Source: Campylorhamphus procurvoides
Lineage: Eukaryota > Chordata > Aves > Passeriformes > Dendrocolaptidae
Length of the DNA stretch: 64,000 nucleotides
Direction of reading: 5' to 3'
Assembly (NCBI GenBank): GCA_013396655.1
Contig: WBMV01001904.1
Location: 1 to 64,000 of the forward strand
Below, piece by piece: positions 46,201 through 59,813 of this stretch. A program made the translations under genes and the position numbers. Below the pieces are notes generated by a model. The model had not been told where the DNA came from. It worked only from the letters and a program-made list of their open reading frames with translations, and ran no database searches. The stretch's first letter is position 1; each line of letters starts with the position of its first letter.

Positions 46201-49200
46201 TTTGGGATCCACAATTCGGGAGTCCTCAGGAGCTGATGGAAAAAGAGTTTCAATTTCCTACTGAAGCAAAGCAGACTGTATATAGACGCTCAAACTGGCA
46301 GACAAAGATATTCCAATGGTATTATTAGGCATGAAATCAGTAGAGTTTCTTATAAATGTAAATGCTGTAGGACGTACTGAAACCACAATCAACATAAATG
46401 AACATTATAGAATAGAAATGCTGTCATATTTCAGGAGTACTGCTGGAAATTTGTGCTTAGCAAGAAAGCAAGGAGCATAAACCATTTGATGTTATAACAA
46501 GCTTTGAGTTCTGCTTCTAATTTCTATATTCAGTGGTGTCTTCATTAAGTCAAAGCAAAACTGTTCCTGAGCTGAATAACTTGGTGTTCAGCAGAAATAA
46601 CTCAATTGCACGGATAGAAGGAAACATGAGCTTGGACACAGGCCAGAGAAACTGTGACTGGGAGGGAGTCGGAGTGGGAAGCAAACTCTGCAAAACTTCT
46701 GCTCAAAAATAGTGTTATCAGTAGGTTATCCCTTCTGTCAGAGCCTCTGCATTAAAAATTGCTGGGTCATATACAGCAAAAACATAATTATATGGTATCG
46801 TGACCCATCCAGAACAATGAAGCTATGGGAAATCATGCTATAAATCTGGGTTTGTGGTTTTATGCCCTAATTTCCCCCAAACTAGCATTTGAATAACCTT
46901 AAAACCTAAAAATGTTTAACTGAACAGTCACTTTCCACTTTTGCTGCTCCCTTTTCTTGTTTCCTCTCTGTGACAAAGTAGCATCACATCAAATTCCTAA
47001 GTCCTGGACAAAAATCATCTGAGTTTTTGGTCAGCATAAATCTGATTAACTACATAAAGAGTGAAAATACACTGATTTCTAAGTCCTGCTAAATCTGAAG
47101 CATTAATAATATATTTTTATATCTTATTCTTTAATATGCAGGAGTGATATCCTCTGAGTTAAAAGCAGTTTTTCCACAAAGAGAAGGGAATTCTGGTTGA
47201 AATTGTGGGTATTTTGGTTCCTCCAGCATCCATACCATAGAAACTGAAATCAGGTAATGAAACCTTCAGCATTAATAGGAGTTACATGTGAGGTGTATCA
47301 ATCTGACATAAATACATACATATGAGACAGCATTGAAAATTACATCATCCAGAAGTTCATACTGCATTCCTGATATATCTCTAAATTAATATTCTATTAC
47401 TTTTGTCATCAACTTTAAAAAAAAGTACTTTTTTTATTTTTTTAATCACTGCAGAGACAGTGGGACTTGTGGATCTCAGTAAATTAGGCTGCAAATGCAT
47501 TTTCCAGATATCAAAAGTAATTTAGGAATCTGGACTATAGACTCTCTGGAAAATCCTACCTCACATTTGGAAGGCCAAATGGCCAAACTTAAAAGCCAGG
47601 TCTTAGCAAAAAGTGACTGATAGGCACACACCCAAAAGCAGATAAGAAAGTAAATTGTTTTTTATCATGATGCAACTGTTAAACCCCAGAGAATCCAAAT
47701 CTGAGTTCTGGCACATCAATATTAACATTTTCCAAGCCTTGACATTTTAAAAGATTAAACACTGGCCAACCATTAGGCTTTCCCTTCATTTGAAGGGCTT
47801 CTGTAAAAGACAAAAGACAATAAGGGCAAAACCTTGTGCTTTAAAAACCTGTGATAATCCTTATCTTTGAGAGGTGGAAATCATATTCTTCCTTTCCCTC
47901 CAGGAAAAACACATCCTCCAGCTGACGTGACTTGAGGTCATTCTCCCTGCTAATCAACACTTATTGATGGGCTGCGTGGAATCAAAGAAAACCTGGAAAT
48001 GTCATAGGAAAGCTTTTGCTTTCCTTTACCATGTAATTTTACACAGCCTGCCAGGAACGTTAATGTTCCACTGGGAGAGCAAGGACTCTGGGATGTGTTC
48101 CAAAACGAGGCAAACCCAGGCAAACCTTGGAGGTTCTGCTCTGCTGTGGCATAACATGGAGAGCAGAAAGGCACATTTCCTCGTATCAAGTTAAAATGTA
48201 CATATATTTGTGTATATTTATATAATCCCTTGCAAGTGTTGCCTGGCTAACAAGTGCAACATGAAATATTTTGCACCTTGTGAGTCTGCTGGATTAAGCT
48301 CTTGACAGAGCCAGGTACGCACAACCAAGATGAGTTCATTGTCCTTTCCTCGTAGTTTCCATTTGTTATTTTAGTTTTTTAAGGAAGGCTGGAATTCTTG
48401 TAGGATACCTGACTCCAGGAGCTTCAGGGTTGTCTAAAGTTTAATCTGGATCAGGTAGGAAGCAGTACCATACATCAAACCTGACTACAAATTAACAGCA
48501 TAGAATCCAATCCAGATTTCTCCTTTTTTGTCCACATGAATAATTCCATGCAACTTCATCTTTAAGTCACTATTTTGGCAGAAGAAGCACCAGAAACACA
48601 CATAGGAAATGGGTTACATCATTGGCAAGAGCTGAGAGTTATTGGTAGACACATTTATCTGATCAGCTGAATCAGTCTTGACTGCATTAGCTTGCAGTGA
48701 GTAATTCTCTTGACTGTCACAGCACCCGGATGACAAGTAGAAACCTACACATAGACACCTCAAGGGAGGTGTATCCTGTGAGTAGAATTCCACCATTTCC
48801 AACCATCATGATTCTATGATTAATATCTTTACCCCAGTTCCCTCTGAATCTGAACAACTTCATGGAATAAAAATCCACCAGAACTCAATAAATGTACAGA
48901 AATCAAATCTTATCCAGAAAGCTCCTGAGATGCAACTGGTTGGAACTTAAGGCAGGGTGGAGCCCTCTGCTTTGCAGTACTGGGGATGGGATGAGGTTCC
49001 CATTCAGATGTTGACTGAATCTGCTAGTGCTGCTCCTGAGATATTTGGTTTGAATTCAGTACTGACCCTGCTTTGAGCAAGAGGTTGGACCAGAGACCTC
49101 CTGAGGTCCTTTCCCAGATGAATTATCATATAAGAGACTTTGGTTCTTTGGAAAAGTTCTTCCTGTGGGAAGGTTTGGGGCAGAATTGCCTCAAGGATAC

Positions 49201-52200
49201 TCTGGCTCAGCTGAGTTAATATCTAGGAGCAGATGGAAACAGAAGAACCACAGGTGGAGGTTCAATCCCTGTGAAGCCTCCGCACAGATCTATTGGTGAT
49301 ACAACCCATAGTGGTCAATGACTCAAGAGACGTGAGCTATAATAAAATGAAGATTGTTAAACCTGAGGAAAACGAAAAACCATTTTCTAGACATGAGTAT
49401 GGGAGTAACTAGCTGAGAGGAACACCTGCTTTTTGCTTAGGAAATTGGTAGTGGTCACACTGCTTCCAGTTCTCCACACCAGGCAGGAGACAGGAACCAT
49501 GGAATTTGTTTCTCAGAAGTGCCCTGAACTGCCATGCTCAGCTGATTGACTTCCACAGCAATAATTTGGGCAAATTAGTGGGATGTTTTCTTTCCTTCTG
49601 ACTTTTTTTTTAAATTTTAAAGAACAGGATATTTATTCGTTGTCCACCTCCAGAAGAGGAATGGGGACAGGAAATTAAACTGGCCCAAGGTAAACCCCAC
49701 TGAGTACTTCTCTAGTGGCTTCATATTTTTCTCATTACGAATAAAAGTATATCAGGTTCAAACCTGTTTCCCGCTCTATGGATAAGATGGTTTATTATGC
49801 AAGGTGGTTGCATCACGTGGTGCTGAGCTCCATCTCACCCAGCAAGCCCTTAGCCCTAGATTGTGACTTCTAGGATTCACCTTCCTTCCATATAACAGGG
49901 AATATTCTCTCATTGTTCTGGAAAAGTCATAGGCCTCTGGAACTGGAGGAGTTTATTTTTCAAAAGGGGAATGTCAGCTTTCCCCATTCTTATGAAACAC
50001 CCATGCAGGTCCTGCTGGTTGGGGTGTTTTACGGGGAGAAAAACTAAGGCACAGCAATTTAGTGAGACATAAAATATCACTAACAGGTGAGACCTTTTTT
50101 CTTTGAATGCTCCAGCCATCCCACCTAAGTTATCACCTTATCTCTATCATGGCAGGCATTTTTCTTAAAAGCAGATCTTTAGCATTTTATTCAAGAAAAT
50201 TCTTGCCATCTTACTGCATTTTCTTCCTGGAGCTTAAATTTTCCCTTCTTTGATTTTCCTTCCTTTTCTTCATAAACTTAAATGGCTCATTCTCTGTTCT
50301 TCATCCCCTTGCTTGAAATATTAATTATGCTACTTTATACCAACTATCATTTCAGTGTTTAGCTGGGCAGTTCTTCAATGCAACGTTCTTCAAATGTAAT
50401 CTCAGAAATTCATGTCCCTACTTCCCTCTAAAACCTCTCCCTCTGCCTTGCCTGCCATTTGTTCAGTTTTCTCACTCTTTCAGCTCCAACTCTGTCATGA
50501 AAAGAGCTTGATAACTTCCATCTTGATACAATACCTTTCTTCTGCTGCAAGTCTGTCCCAGATCTCCATAGTTATAACCCTTCCTTTAAATGATAGTCAA
50601 AATTAATTCAGACACTCTACCCCTGGCTATTTAAATACAGTTATTCACTTTAACAGTATCCCTGGGAAATGGGTCCTTCTATACCCATTATTTGAGTGTT
50701 AGGGCCTCAGAGAGTACAAAAGTCTCATTTCTTTAGGAAGTAGAGACAGGCAAAGATCTAAAGAGTTTCACTTAAAATTATATGACAGGAGCACTCAGAA
50801 GCTGCTTATGAATTAGCTTTGGATCGTATCCTAGATCAACAATAGAAACATTCAGCAGAACCAGAGGACAAAACACATTGTCCTCTGCTAGATTATCCTT
50901 CCTATAAATACAGCCTTAAGAGCTCTAGAGGGGACTCATTCAATTCCCAATGCAGAAATCATATTTTCCGTTCTTTGGAGAGCAGACACCCTCCAGGAAC
51001 AGGATCAACCTCCCTCCTCCCACCCTCTCTGCAGGCCTAGGAGAAACCAGCCAAGCTTTGTGTCACAGCAGCCTGGTGTGCTGTGAAGGAGAGAGAGAGA
51101 CATGGTTTAATTTATTTTAAACCAGAGCACATAAAGGTTGTGTGTCAGACCAGTGGCAGGCAGTTAAAATCAGTCCCTCTGTAGGACTTGCATTTAGCAC
51201 AGCTGGTTGGAGACAAACCATTTGTCTTATTTACCCTTTCACTTTTTGATGTGCCTCTGGGAAAGTTGGTTTTGGGAAAAGTACTTATTTTTTGTTATTG
51301 TTGTTAAATGTCGCTGGTGAGAAATAAACAACTTCTGTTCAGAGGATGAGGAATGGTGACATTTTGTATTTCTTTCTCTTTACCCAGCAAACACCAACAA
51401 ATAGTTAATTTCCTATAAGAGCTGAAACATTCATTTATACCACAGAGCTGTTTATGGTCTCCTGTATTACCAGCCCAGAAGGAGATAGTCTTTCTATGGG
51501 GAACTTTGGGAATATCTGAATTTTGAGCCTAATTGGATCTTCCTTTCTATGTTGTTACTGGAATAACCAGCAGGATTTGCACAAACCTCACAACGTGGTT
51601 GCTGGCAATGGCACCAAAGTGATATTTTATATTTCTAGACAAACACTCCAGCAAAACTGTGAAGTTTTCAAACTTTCCAAGTCTGAAGTAGTTCATACGG
51701 TCAGTCTTGTGCAGAGCATTGAAGGCTTGGCATTTCCATGGAGTTAAAAAGCAGCTCTGAATGTATGCAACGGATTTGAGGAATTAGGGGAAGAGTTCCA
51801 GCTCCTTCATTTCTCCACCTTGTTCGTCAGGCAAGAAGTCATAACAAAGGAAGGAAAAGGGGCCAAAATTCCTCAGTCCAAACACAGCCAGCATTGCCTT
51901 CAGGAGAAGTTGTGTGAGGAAACCTGTGCCACAGCTCTGCTCTGAAAGCATCCACTGACTCCACTTGGCACAGAATTAGTGTCAAGAGCCTGGAAAGTTT
52001 AGTTTTCTGTGCTCCCCCTCAGTGCTTCCTAGAGAGGGGATGCACAGGGCTCATCCAGGCAAGGACACAGAGGATTTGTTTACTCCTTTCTCGTCCAAAT
52101 GCCAAAAGATAAACCTATTGCAGAGATTTCAGGCCACATTTTTGCCCTCCTGCTGTTTATAGTTTCCTCCAGGATGCCTGTCAGGCCTTGTATATTTGAT

Positions 52201-52404
52201 TTAACAGGTTAATGTTGTGCCTTAGCCCCAGATCTCATCAGTGGAGCTGCTGCACTTAAACACCTGCATTGGTTTTGGCTCAGGATGTCAGGAAGAGCAG
52301 CACCTTCCCATCAGGTTACACATTAATAAACACACAGGACTTCCTACTGCTCCCAGCCAGGACAGCAAAACCTCCAGGAGACATTCAAATATTCTGTGAC
52401 ATCT

Positions 52405-52436
<32 letters not shown>

Positions 52437-55400
52437 GAGGTACTGATTGGCAAAGCCACAGAACATGAGGTCTCCTTGTGACAGGTACCAGATCAGCACA
52501 CAGGGAAAGATATCTCTGCTTGTTTGTAATAAAAAGGCAACAGTAAAAGGCAGGTAAATAAAGATATTTGAAAAATGCAGACACATAACATGCAGCTGGT
52601 TTATTATCTAGGAAGCTGAGCACAAGCACAACAGTTTGGGCTGGTTTCCCTAAGTCTGGAATAGAAATTTTTCTAAGAATGAAGATTTCTTTGACAATTG
52701 TGGTACCAGGTAAGACCTCTCTGTTATTGAATTCTCTCTATTAAGCTAGAGAATGGACAAACAAGCAAAAATGTACCACTGCTCTAAAGAAAACAGGCAA
52801 TTTCCTCTCGAGACAAACAGGAAATTTTTCAAGGGCTATTTTTTCTTCCTTTAGTACTTGTGATGTGGTTTGGTATCCTTGCTTTAAAAATGCTTCTTTT
52901 ATAAATATCTATACAGCCCAGATAGTGATGTTTTTTAGAATTCTCTCATTAAAGAAATGTTATTCTCAGCTCCCTGAAGGTTCACATAATCTGCTCCAAA
53001 GACTTAGATGTTTCTTCTTACCATTGCACCAATTTACCCTGAATTGATTCATAATATTCATTCTCATGTTTGCCATGGAAATTTCCTTTAGTTCCCACGT
53101 TCTTCCCATGGCAAGCCTTTAATCCTTAATAACAAATATTTTTTAAAAAATTCTAGTTAATTTAAAGTAGAAAATGAAATCTGGGATTACCCCCTCTGAA
53201 GAATATCTATCTGTTGCTCTGTGGCTAGTGTGTGAGTACGTGTGGGTGTGTGCACACATATACACAGAATAGCCCATACATATGGCATAACCCAGGATGC
53301 TATGGAAAGGAAAACTATTTTAACTTTTTATTCACCAGCCAGGAAGGGTAGTGGCAAAATGAATTTCCTTATATTTCTTATTTAATCCTACTTAGTTTGA
53401 CAGCTGGTCAAACATAGAAAGAACTTGTTCTCCAAAAATCCCAGCAAGGCTTCACTTGAATTACAGTATCAATTAATCTACCAAATTAATAATGGTTTTA
53501 GATCTATGGCAACTCAATGTTTTACAATTCTCTGTGATGCCCTTCCATCAATTTCTATCATTTCTTCGAAATAAATGCAGGAGGTTTTGAACAGAGTCTT
53601 GCAGAGCATTTCTCAAGCAATGGACCAGACATCCTTGGGTCCTCTGGATGTGGCTCATGGTACAAAACCCACCTTGAACCCCTCTGTTCCAGCACCAAAG
53701 GAATGCTGGATGATCCCTGAAGGCCTCGCCCTGTGTCAGAAATGGCCACACTGCTGCATCCCTGCGTGTTCTCTGCCAAAATCTCGGGAGAGGGCTGTAT
53801 TAATAGAGAAACACTAAACAAACTTTCTTGGAAATGGAAATTAGACAATAACCTCTGAGATCTGAGATAAAGATAGAGCTATAACCCCTCTGCTAGCGCC
53901 AAATGGTCTGGAGGTTGGGTGATAACCATCAGGTTAATGTCTCAGCCCAGATGTTTCTGCTGTCACTGTATGAACTCATTAGGAAGAGGCCAAGACCGTG
54001 GACAGTTTGGAGCAGGTGACTTTCCTGTGCCCCACCTGCCTGGCCTGGGGCGATCCAATACAATGCTGGCAGGCCATAAAAAGCCTCTGCTGCAGAACTG
54101 ACATGGAACAAAGAGCCATTGTTGTGACAGCCTTTTGTTAAGAAATAAAAAGCCCAGATTAATCTCATGTACCGGAACCATTTTGCTCCCTCTAAAAATG
54201 CAGCAACTTCTTGTAAAAGCCCAAGAGTTTAAGCACGCAGATGTCCCAGCAGAGTCAGGGTTGGCAGGAGGAGCCTGTGTTTGGATCAAAAACAGGGAGG
54301 GCAGAGGGCAGAGACACAGAAATTGAAGTTCCTCACTGCATTGAGACTGGAGAAAGTCACAGTATATAATCTATATTTAAAAATAAAGGATCAAGGATTT
54401 TTTAATGAGCGCTAAAGGTCAGGAACTCAACTGCTTGTCTAGTCCATCCAGCAGCACCTCTGGAACTGCAATTTTCCACACTGACTCAGAGGAAAAGCAG
54501 CATCACTTACTCAATTGTCCACTCACACTGTCAAGCCCTCAGTTTATTTTGGAAGTTCTTCCAACTCAAGCCGGCTTTGTTTAATTTGAGGTTGAAGGAG
54601 AACAGACTCGCAGGGCGCGGGCAAGAGGAGAGAGGGAAATCACAAGGCAAACACTGAGTCATCAAGGGCAGCCATGAAGTCCCGCTCCCCATGGACAGAG
54701 GGCCACCAAATTGGGGTTGGACTAAATGCTGGGAGTCTGGTGTTTCCCATCCAAGATGCCCTCTGAGGAAACTTTCTAAAGGATGGGAAAGATTCAATGA
54801 GAAATAGCAGGATAAAAACTTAGGTGCTGATCCATGAATACCATTAAAGGGTGTGGCAGGTCTCAACTGCATGAAACGGAATTCCCAGTGCAGGGGCAAT
54901 TTTGTCCCTGTGCCTTGGAAATTTTGGGTAGAAAAATCACCAGCACTAATGTCCTAGAGATAAGAGATGAGCAGAAGGTAAAGATCCACATATCACGTGC
55001 ACCATCCTATGCTCGAGTCTCCTGGAGACAAGAAGTTGTTCATCTTTCCCAGGTTGCAGAATAAGGCTGGAGCTGGGGAACAAATACACAGGGGAGACAA
55101 AAATACCATCTCCAGTATAAGGGTTCCAAGCTGCTCTGGTGCTACTGGATCACAATCCAGTTTAGTGGGATTTGTTATGGAAAGAGAACTCGTTCCCATG
55201 CCTGGAAGTGTTCAAGGCCAGTTTGGATGTGGCTTGGAGCAATCTGGTCTGGTGGAAGGTGTCCCTGACCACTAGAGGAGGTTGGAATGAGATGGTCTTT
55301 AAGGTCCCTTCCAACCCAAACCATTCCATAATTCTGTGATTCTGCGGTGTGACTTTGGTGAGGGTGAAAGGGGTCCCAAAGCAGCAGATACTGCCCTGGT

Positions 55401-58400
55401 GTGAAGAATCAAGGATGGCAAAGGGCTGCTTTCTCCCTGCCTTTGAGAAAGGATTTGGAGCTGGACACTGGTTATCTCCAAAGGGCATTGCACACTTATG
55501 GGCCACAGCTCATCCAGACTTGGGGACACCCCTCTCAGCAGCAGTGGAAGAGACACAGCCAGGAACACTGGAGATCCAAAGGATGTTCCAGCACCAAGAC
55601 ACTTTCCATACTCCAGAAATATTATCTATATGACTATTCACCTGTCTTAACAAAACGCTCCAAACCTCCAAATCCACCAACCACAGACCTCTTTGGGCTT
55701 TTACAGAAAGAACTTCAGTTACACAAACAACATTTATCTGTCCACTGAGTGTTTTCTAAACTCCAGTCCTTCTATTTGTTATTCTTGGTTGTTTTTCTTT
55801 TCTCTTTATCTACCCGAGCAATGCTACCTTCAGGTCTGTTTTTCTTGCCTACAATTTTTGATCCAGTTATAACTTTTAAAACAATATCTTTCATCATAAA
55901 CTTGGAAGGCAGAGTTTTCAAATAGTTTCCAAATTATAGCCCCGAGAGTTAGGGGGCAGATTTCCTGGCACTCCAATCAGTGTTCCAAAACACAGAAAAT
56001 ATGAAATTATAGAGCAGCGTGTGCATTTGTTAAAAAACGTGATTAATTAAATAGGTAAAATTAGCAAAAGAAATTTCCTTGGAATGTTTCTGAAAGATTG
56101 GTAAAAGTTGTCCAGATAATCATTGCTGAACAGCAAATATTGTTACCTTGCAGCACAGGAGTCTCCTCTCACCCGTCTTTCCTGCTTGAGCTCTCTGTTG
56201 GTCATTAACTGCTCGTGCTGAACAATTCCTTCCATTATCCAAACTACAGATCTGTCTTCACTAGACAATAGCCAGCTCAGCTGGCAGATGAGTGCATTTA
56301 GGATTAGGTATTCTCTATTCTTACAGCTTTACCTAATGGAAATTTGAAACGTAGTAAAGCAGCTTCCAGAAAAAGATACAAGATGAGGTTAGGGAAAATA
56401 TTTAATTTTTTTTTAGGAGAGCAAGCACTGCATACTCCTCTTTCAGCTTTTCCAATTCTCAAAGTTTTTACTTTGGCACCCACACAGCTACTAAAATATA
56501 TGGGAAGTTAAGTGTTTTAAGAGGATTTAGTAATCTAAATACCTCTCTGAATATGGTCCAAAATGTCTTATTTGCAACCAGCCAGAGTAACCAAAAATAT
56601 TTCTCTTGACTTCAGTAAAGTTTGGACCAAACACTTAATGTGTGACTGATTGCTTGTCTTAGTGTAAACCAGATCTTTTTATGGAACATGTTAAAGGAAC
56701 ATCCTGGATTTTCATTCTCTCTTCTTTCTCTTCAGCCTTGCACCCTCCATGGCTGGGGTTTGTGCTTCATTTGCTTGTGTTTCCCTTGCTCCCTTTGGGC
56801 AATGAGACAGGCGCAAATTTGTCCCACTAAATTTTGGATACTTAGCAGAGAGTCCCAAGCCTGGAGCCTAATTGTGCCAAAGAAGAGCTGGGTGTCTCTG
56901 GAGGGCAACTAAATGGATCTAAAGGCTGAAGCCTCTCTCTTTGTCTCCTTCTCTGTGAACTAGAGAGGAGACCATGGAAATGGGTTCTCAGCTTGGTCCC
57001 TCAGTGCAGGACCCACAGCTGGGCAGGATAAATCTCAGTTCAGGCATACAACCCCACCCAGTATCCTCTGGGAACACTGGATGGACACTTACTCCACTCA
57101 ACTGCTTCCACCCCATTTTTTCTGTTAAAAAGATGCCTCTCCAAGAGCATGGCAGGGTCAGACCAGAGAACAAAATCACACACATCCAAGCCCTCTTCCC
57201 AACCTGCACCTCGGTAGTAAATCCACACCTCGTTTTCCACAAGAAGGGCAGGAAGACAAAGCAGCTGGCAGGGATGCCAGCTTTGTCCCTCCCCTCTTTG
57301 TGCTCAGGTTAAAAAGTATAACATAAAAGCAGCTCTCTGTGGTTTCTCCTTGTGCCCTATTTGCTGCAGGAGGCACCGTGCTCCTGGGGTTGGGCTGTGG
57401 TTTCAGGATGTGCCCTGTTGAGCTCTGCACAAGCACAGCCTGTCTGCTGCTCTCCCCTGCTCGGGCTCAGACCCAGCTCTCTCCTCATCCCTCCCCTCCC
57501 CAGACACTCCAAGCCTGTCACTGGGAAATGAATGGATTTGCTTTCCTTTCCTCTCTAGTTCTTTCCTGCAAGGGACAAGAACAGCTGCTGCACTCCCTGT
57601 CCCCAGGGAGGTCTCCCCTCTGCTCCTCCAGCCAGAACACTCTTAACTGGATGTGAAAGAGAAAAGGGAAAAAAACCCACCAAAATTCTGTGTATTTGAC
57701 AGTGACAAACACCGAGACAGGGGCTTTTAGGAACTATATTATCCATCAATTCATTGCACAGAAACTGTTGCCAAAATATATATGATGGAGACTCAGTGCT
57801 GTGTGGTTTTGCCTTTGTAGCTCGGGGAGTTAATGACTGAGGAGCAGGAAGACCTTTACCCTGCTTTACAAATGGGCAGTTTTAGGGATTTGGTTAGAGG
57901 AAAGAACCTGTCATCAGGATTTTATGGAAGCAAAAAGGAAAGACCAAGCTTAAGTGCTACCAAAACCAGACCTCCCGTGTTTAATGGCACTTGGACTTCT
58001 AGAGGAAACCACTTGGTCTAATCCCCTATCCCATGTGGTCAAGCTGTTCCCTCTGCCAGTGGTTTCAGAGGAAAAGATCATGTATCACACATACACACAC
58101 GCAGAGCCTTCTGGAGTCAATAAAATTATTTGCTTTTCTTCCCCAAAATGTTTTGGATTAACCCATCAAAATTTCCAAGGCAGGATGGAATAGCAGCAGG
58201 CACCAGGCTCGAGGGAGACAAGCAGCCAACTCAGAGTAACACAAAGGGATGATACTGAGCTCAGGAATCACCTTAATATCAGACTTTATTATGTTTTCAA
58301 AAACTGGCTCATCTTCTGAATTAACTGTGATGCCACAGCATGCAAAACAATATTAATATTTTGCCCAGATTATTTCAGAAGGCATTTTGTATCTGCAGCT

Positions 58401-59813
58401 TTATGTTCCAAATATCCCTTCAAAGAGGCAGAATATTTCAAATCAGTTTGAGTTCCAAACTGCAATCAGGAATATTCTGCAAGAAAGGGGCTGCATAAAA
58501 TATGTGAAATAGCTGTTCTTAAGAGATCAGGTGAAATAAGTGACTAGAAGGCAATTTCCATTTATAGTACTGCATGTATGGCAGTGGCTGTAGCACTGCC
58601 TCTGACAGTGGGATGATTTCAAGTTTAAAAGTGTATTTATTTTTTTTTCTTCTATTATGGTACAACAACAGCAAAATGCCAACATTTTTAGGAGGAGTTG
58701 TATCCAGGCAGTTTTTAGACAGCATGGTATGAACATCTGGGTGGGAGAGGGATGAAACCTGCACCTCTGTTACCTGTACCTCACATCTTTACACCTGAGA
58801 ATTCAGAGGTTGTCTCATTTCCTCCCAGAAAAACACAGAAAAGGCAGAGGGGATTCTGTCAGGTAAGGTCTGAGCTCTTTGCCTAATGCAACAGGTAATG
58901 CTCACACCTCTGGGGACAGGGTTTCTCTTGTTACATGCCTCCCTCTGATCCCTTAGGTTTCCTTTGCAGTTGTCGTCAGGTTACACAGCCCATTAAGTAT
59001 TGAAAATGAATCACACTTACAGAACCCAGAACAACACTAGTGAATGCACATTAATCAGAGTGTCACCTCAGAGACACTCAGAACCACCAAAGATCATGCA
59101 GCTGCCAGAGACTTCAGTGTTAAATCAGTGCCAAGAGCCTCCTTTCAGCAACTGGAATGCACAAAACTGAACTTGAGCAAAAGTGATCACAACCAGAATG
59201 TCCTAAAGCTCTGAAATGAGAATGGGGAGGAAGGACCATCCCTATGACATAGATCCATCCTGGTACCAGTCAGGGCAGAATTCCCTGCTACAATAAGCAT
59301 TTGGCTGCTTGAGGACATCACCACCACTCCCCTACACACACATCTTTGGTAGATTACAAGTGTTACCTTTCTACTTAGGGAAAAAAAATAATAAAGCAGG
59401 AGGAATTAAAAGTTTCTACTCACCGCATTGAGCCCCAGGAGGTTGTTTGGGAGAGAGGAGGTGACTCCCGACAGAATAGCCGTGGCCACCACTGCCCCCA
59501 GGCACTGGGCAAGGATGTACATGAGCGCCTTGAAGATGCTGATCTGGCAGCTGAGCAGGAGCCCCAGGGTCACGGCCGGGTTCAGGTGGGCCCCGCTGAT
59601 GTGGCCCACGCTCTGGGCCATGGTAGCGATGGATAACCCAAAAGCCAGAGAAACCTTCACGTTGTCCTGAGACCTCGTTGATGTTTTGTTGCCCACCACA
59701 GGGAAGCTGAAGCCCAGAGCCGAGCCAATGCTGATGAAAATAAAAAGGCTCATGGCAAGGAACTCAGCCACCACTGCCCTCCAGAACATTTTCTTTTTGA
59801 ACTCACTAGCCAT
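43113..59813 (-). CDS. AQP1: Aquaporin-1 water channel, complete coding sequence
   Basis: Four coding exons join to 271 residues (human: 269). The protein is a tetrameric plasma-membrane water channel with six membrane spans. Both pore motifs are seen: HLNPAV (NPA 78-80) and GINPARSF (NPA 194-196). The aromatic/arginine filter is complete: Phe58, His182, Cys191, Arg197. Cys191 corresponds to the mercury-sensitive cysteine of human AQP1. Asn42 lies in an NKT sequon, matching the human glycosylation site. The C-terminus ends SRVEMKPK as in mammals. Start choice: MASEFKKK matches orthologues, has a strong context (A at -3, G at +4) and lies downstream of a TATA box. Exon sizes 390, 165, 81 and 180 bp. 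The pore residues, length and termini all support AQP1 rather than another aquaporin. Confidence 0.98.
43293..44798 (-). other. AQP1 intron 3
   Basis: Intron of 1.5 kb with consensus ends. Nothing recognisable is inside; the open frames are shadows. Confidence 0.8.
44799..44879 (-). CDS. AQP1: AQP1 exon 3
   Basis: Encodes residues 186-212, IDYTGCGINPARSFGSALIA and NNFENHW, with the second NPA half-helix, Cys191 and Arg197. It is 81 bp, bounded by a CCCAG acceptor and a GTAAGC donor. Confidence 0.98.
44880..45289 (-). other. AQP1 intron 2
   Basis: Short intron of 0.4 kb with consensus ends and no features. Confidence 0.85.
45290..45454 (-). CDS. AQP1: AQP1 exon 2
   Basis: Encodes residues 131-185: LSEGINAGQGLGIEIIATFQ, then LVLCVLATTDRRRNDVSGSA and PLAIGLSVALGHLLA. 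It contains loop D with three arginines (161-163) followed by Asn, and His182 of the selectivity filter. Acceptor CTGCAG, donor GTGAGT, 165 bp as in mammals. Confidence 0.98.
48796..48822 (+). repeat. Possible CR1 tail remnant
   Basis: TTCCAACCATCATGATTCTA plus TGATTA looks like the last 27 bp of a CR1 copy in plus orientation. It is too short to be certain. Confidence 0.4.
49065..49135 (+). mobile_element. Old CR1-type 3' tail
   Basis: GAGGTTGGACCAGAGACCTC, CTGAGGTCCTTTCCCAGATG and AATTATCATATAA match the older CR1 subfamily 3' end (GACCTCCTGAGGTCCCTTCCA type) in plus orientation. Confidence 0.75.
50121..50150 (-). promoter_or_regulatory. Three-GATA motif cluster in AQP1 intron 1
   Basis: On the minus strand the core reads ATGATAGAGATAAGGTGATA, giving GATA cores at 50145-50148, 50139-50142 and 50131-50134, followed by TTAGGTGGG, which resembles a CACC-box complement. 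AGATAAGG is a strong GATA-factor consensus. AQP1 is an erythrocyte protein, so an erythroid element is plausible. It is a motif match only. Confidence 0.3.
52405..52437. repeat. (TAT)n microsatellite
   Basis: About ten perfect TAT units inside AQP1 intron 1, a likely polymorphic marker. Confidence 0.97.
55193..55345 (+). mobile_element. CR1 3' fragment
   Basis: TTCCCATGCCTGGAAGTGTT, AAGGCCAGTTTGGATGTGGC, GGTCCCTTCCAACCCAAACC and ATAATTCTGTGATTCTG mark a plus-oriented CR1 3' end, antisense to AQP1 within its first intron. Confidence 0.93.
59424..59813 (-). CDS. AQP1: AQP1 exon 1
   Basis: Encodes residues 1-130, from MASEFKKKMFWRAVVAEFLA to ...LLGLNA, covering TM1 to TM3 including the first NPA half-helix. 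It ends GCG|GTGAGT in phase 0. The NKTSTRSQD loop A is slightly longer than in human. The same frame stays open for 164 further codons upstream, across the TATA box. Confidence 0.98.

Larger units (their letters stand above)
45455..59423 (-). other. AQP1 intron 1
   Basis: The 14-kb first intron has no recognisable coding sequence. It holds two or three CR1 remnants, a TAT microsatellite, and GATA-motif clusters near 47852-47866 and 50121-50150. Introns of this size near a promoter commonly carry enhancers. Functional content is inferred only. Confidence 0.7.

Noticed and set aside
48650..48670. GATA plus E-box (TTATCTGATCAGCTG) as a TAL1-GATA composite site
   Set aside because: The spacing between CTG and GATA is about 4 bp, not the 7-8 bp expected of the composite.
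52405..52437. Short regular repeats as a CRISPR array
   Set aside because: The triplet microsatellite and CR1 copies are eukaryotic repeats; there is no repeat-spacer structure and the genome is avian.
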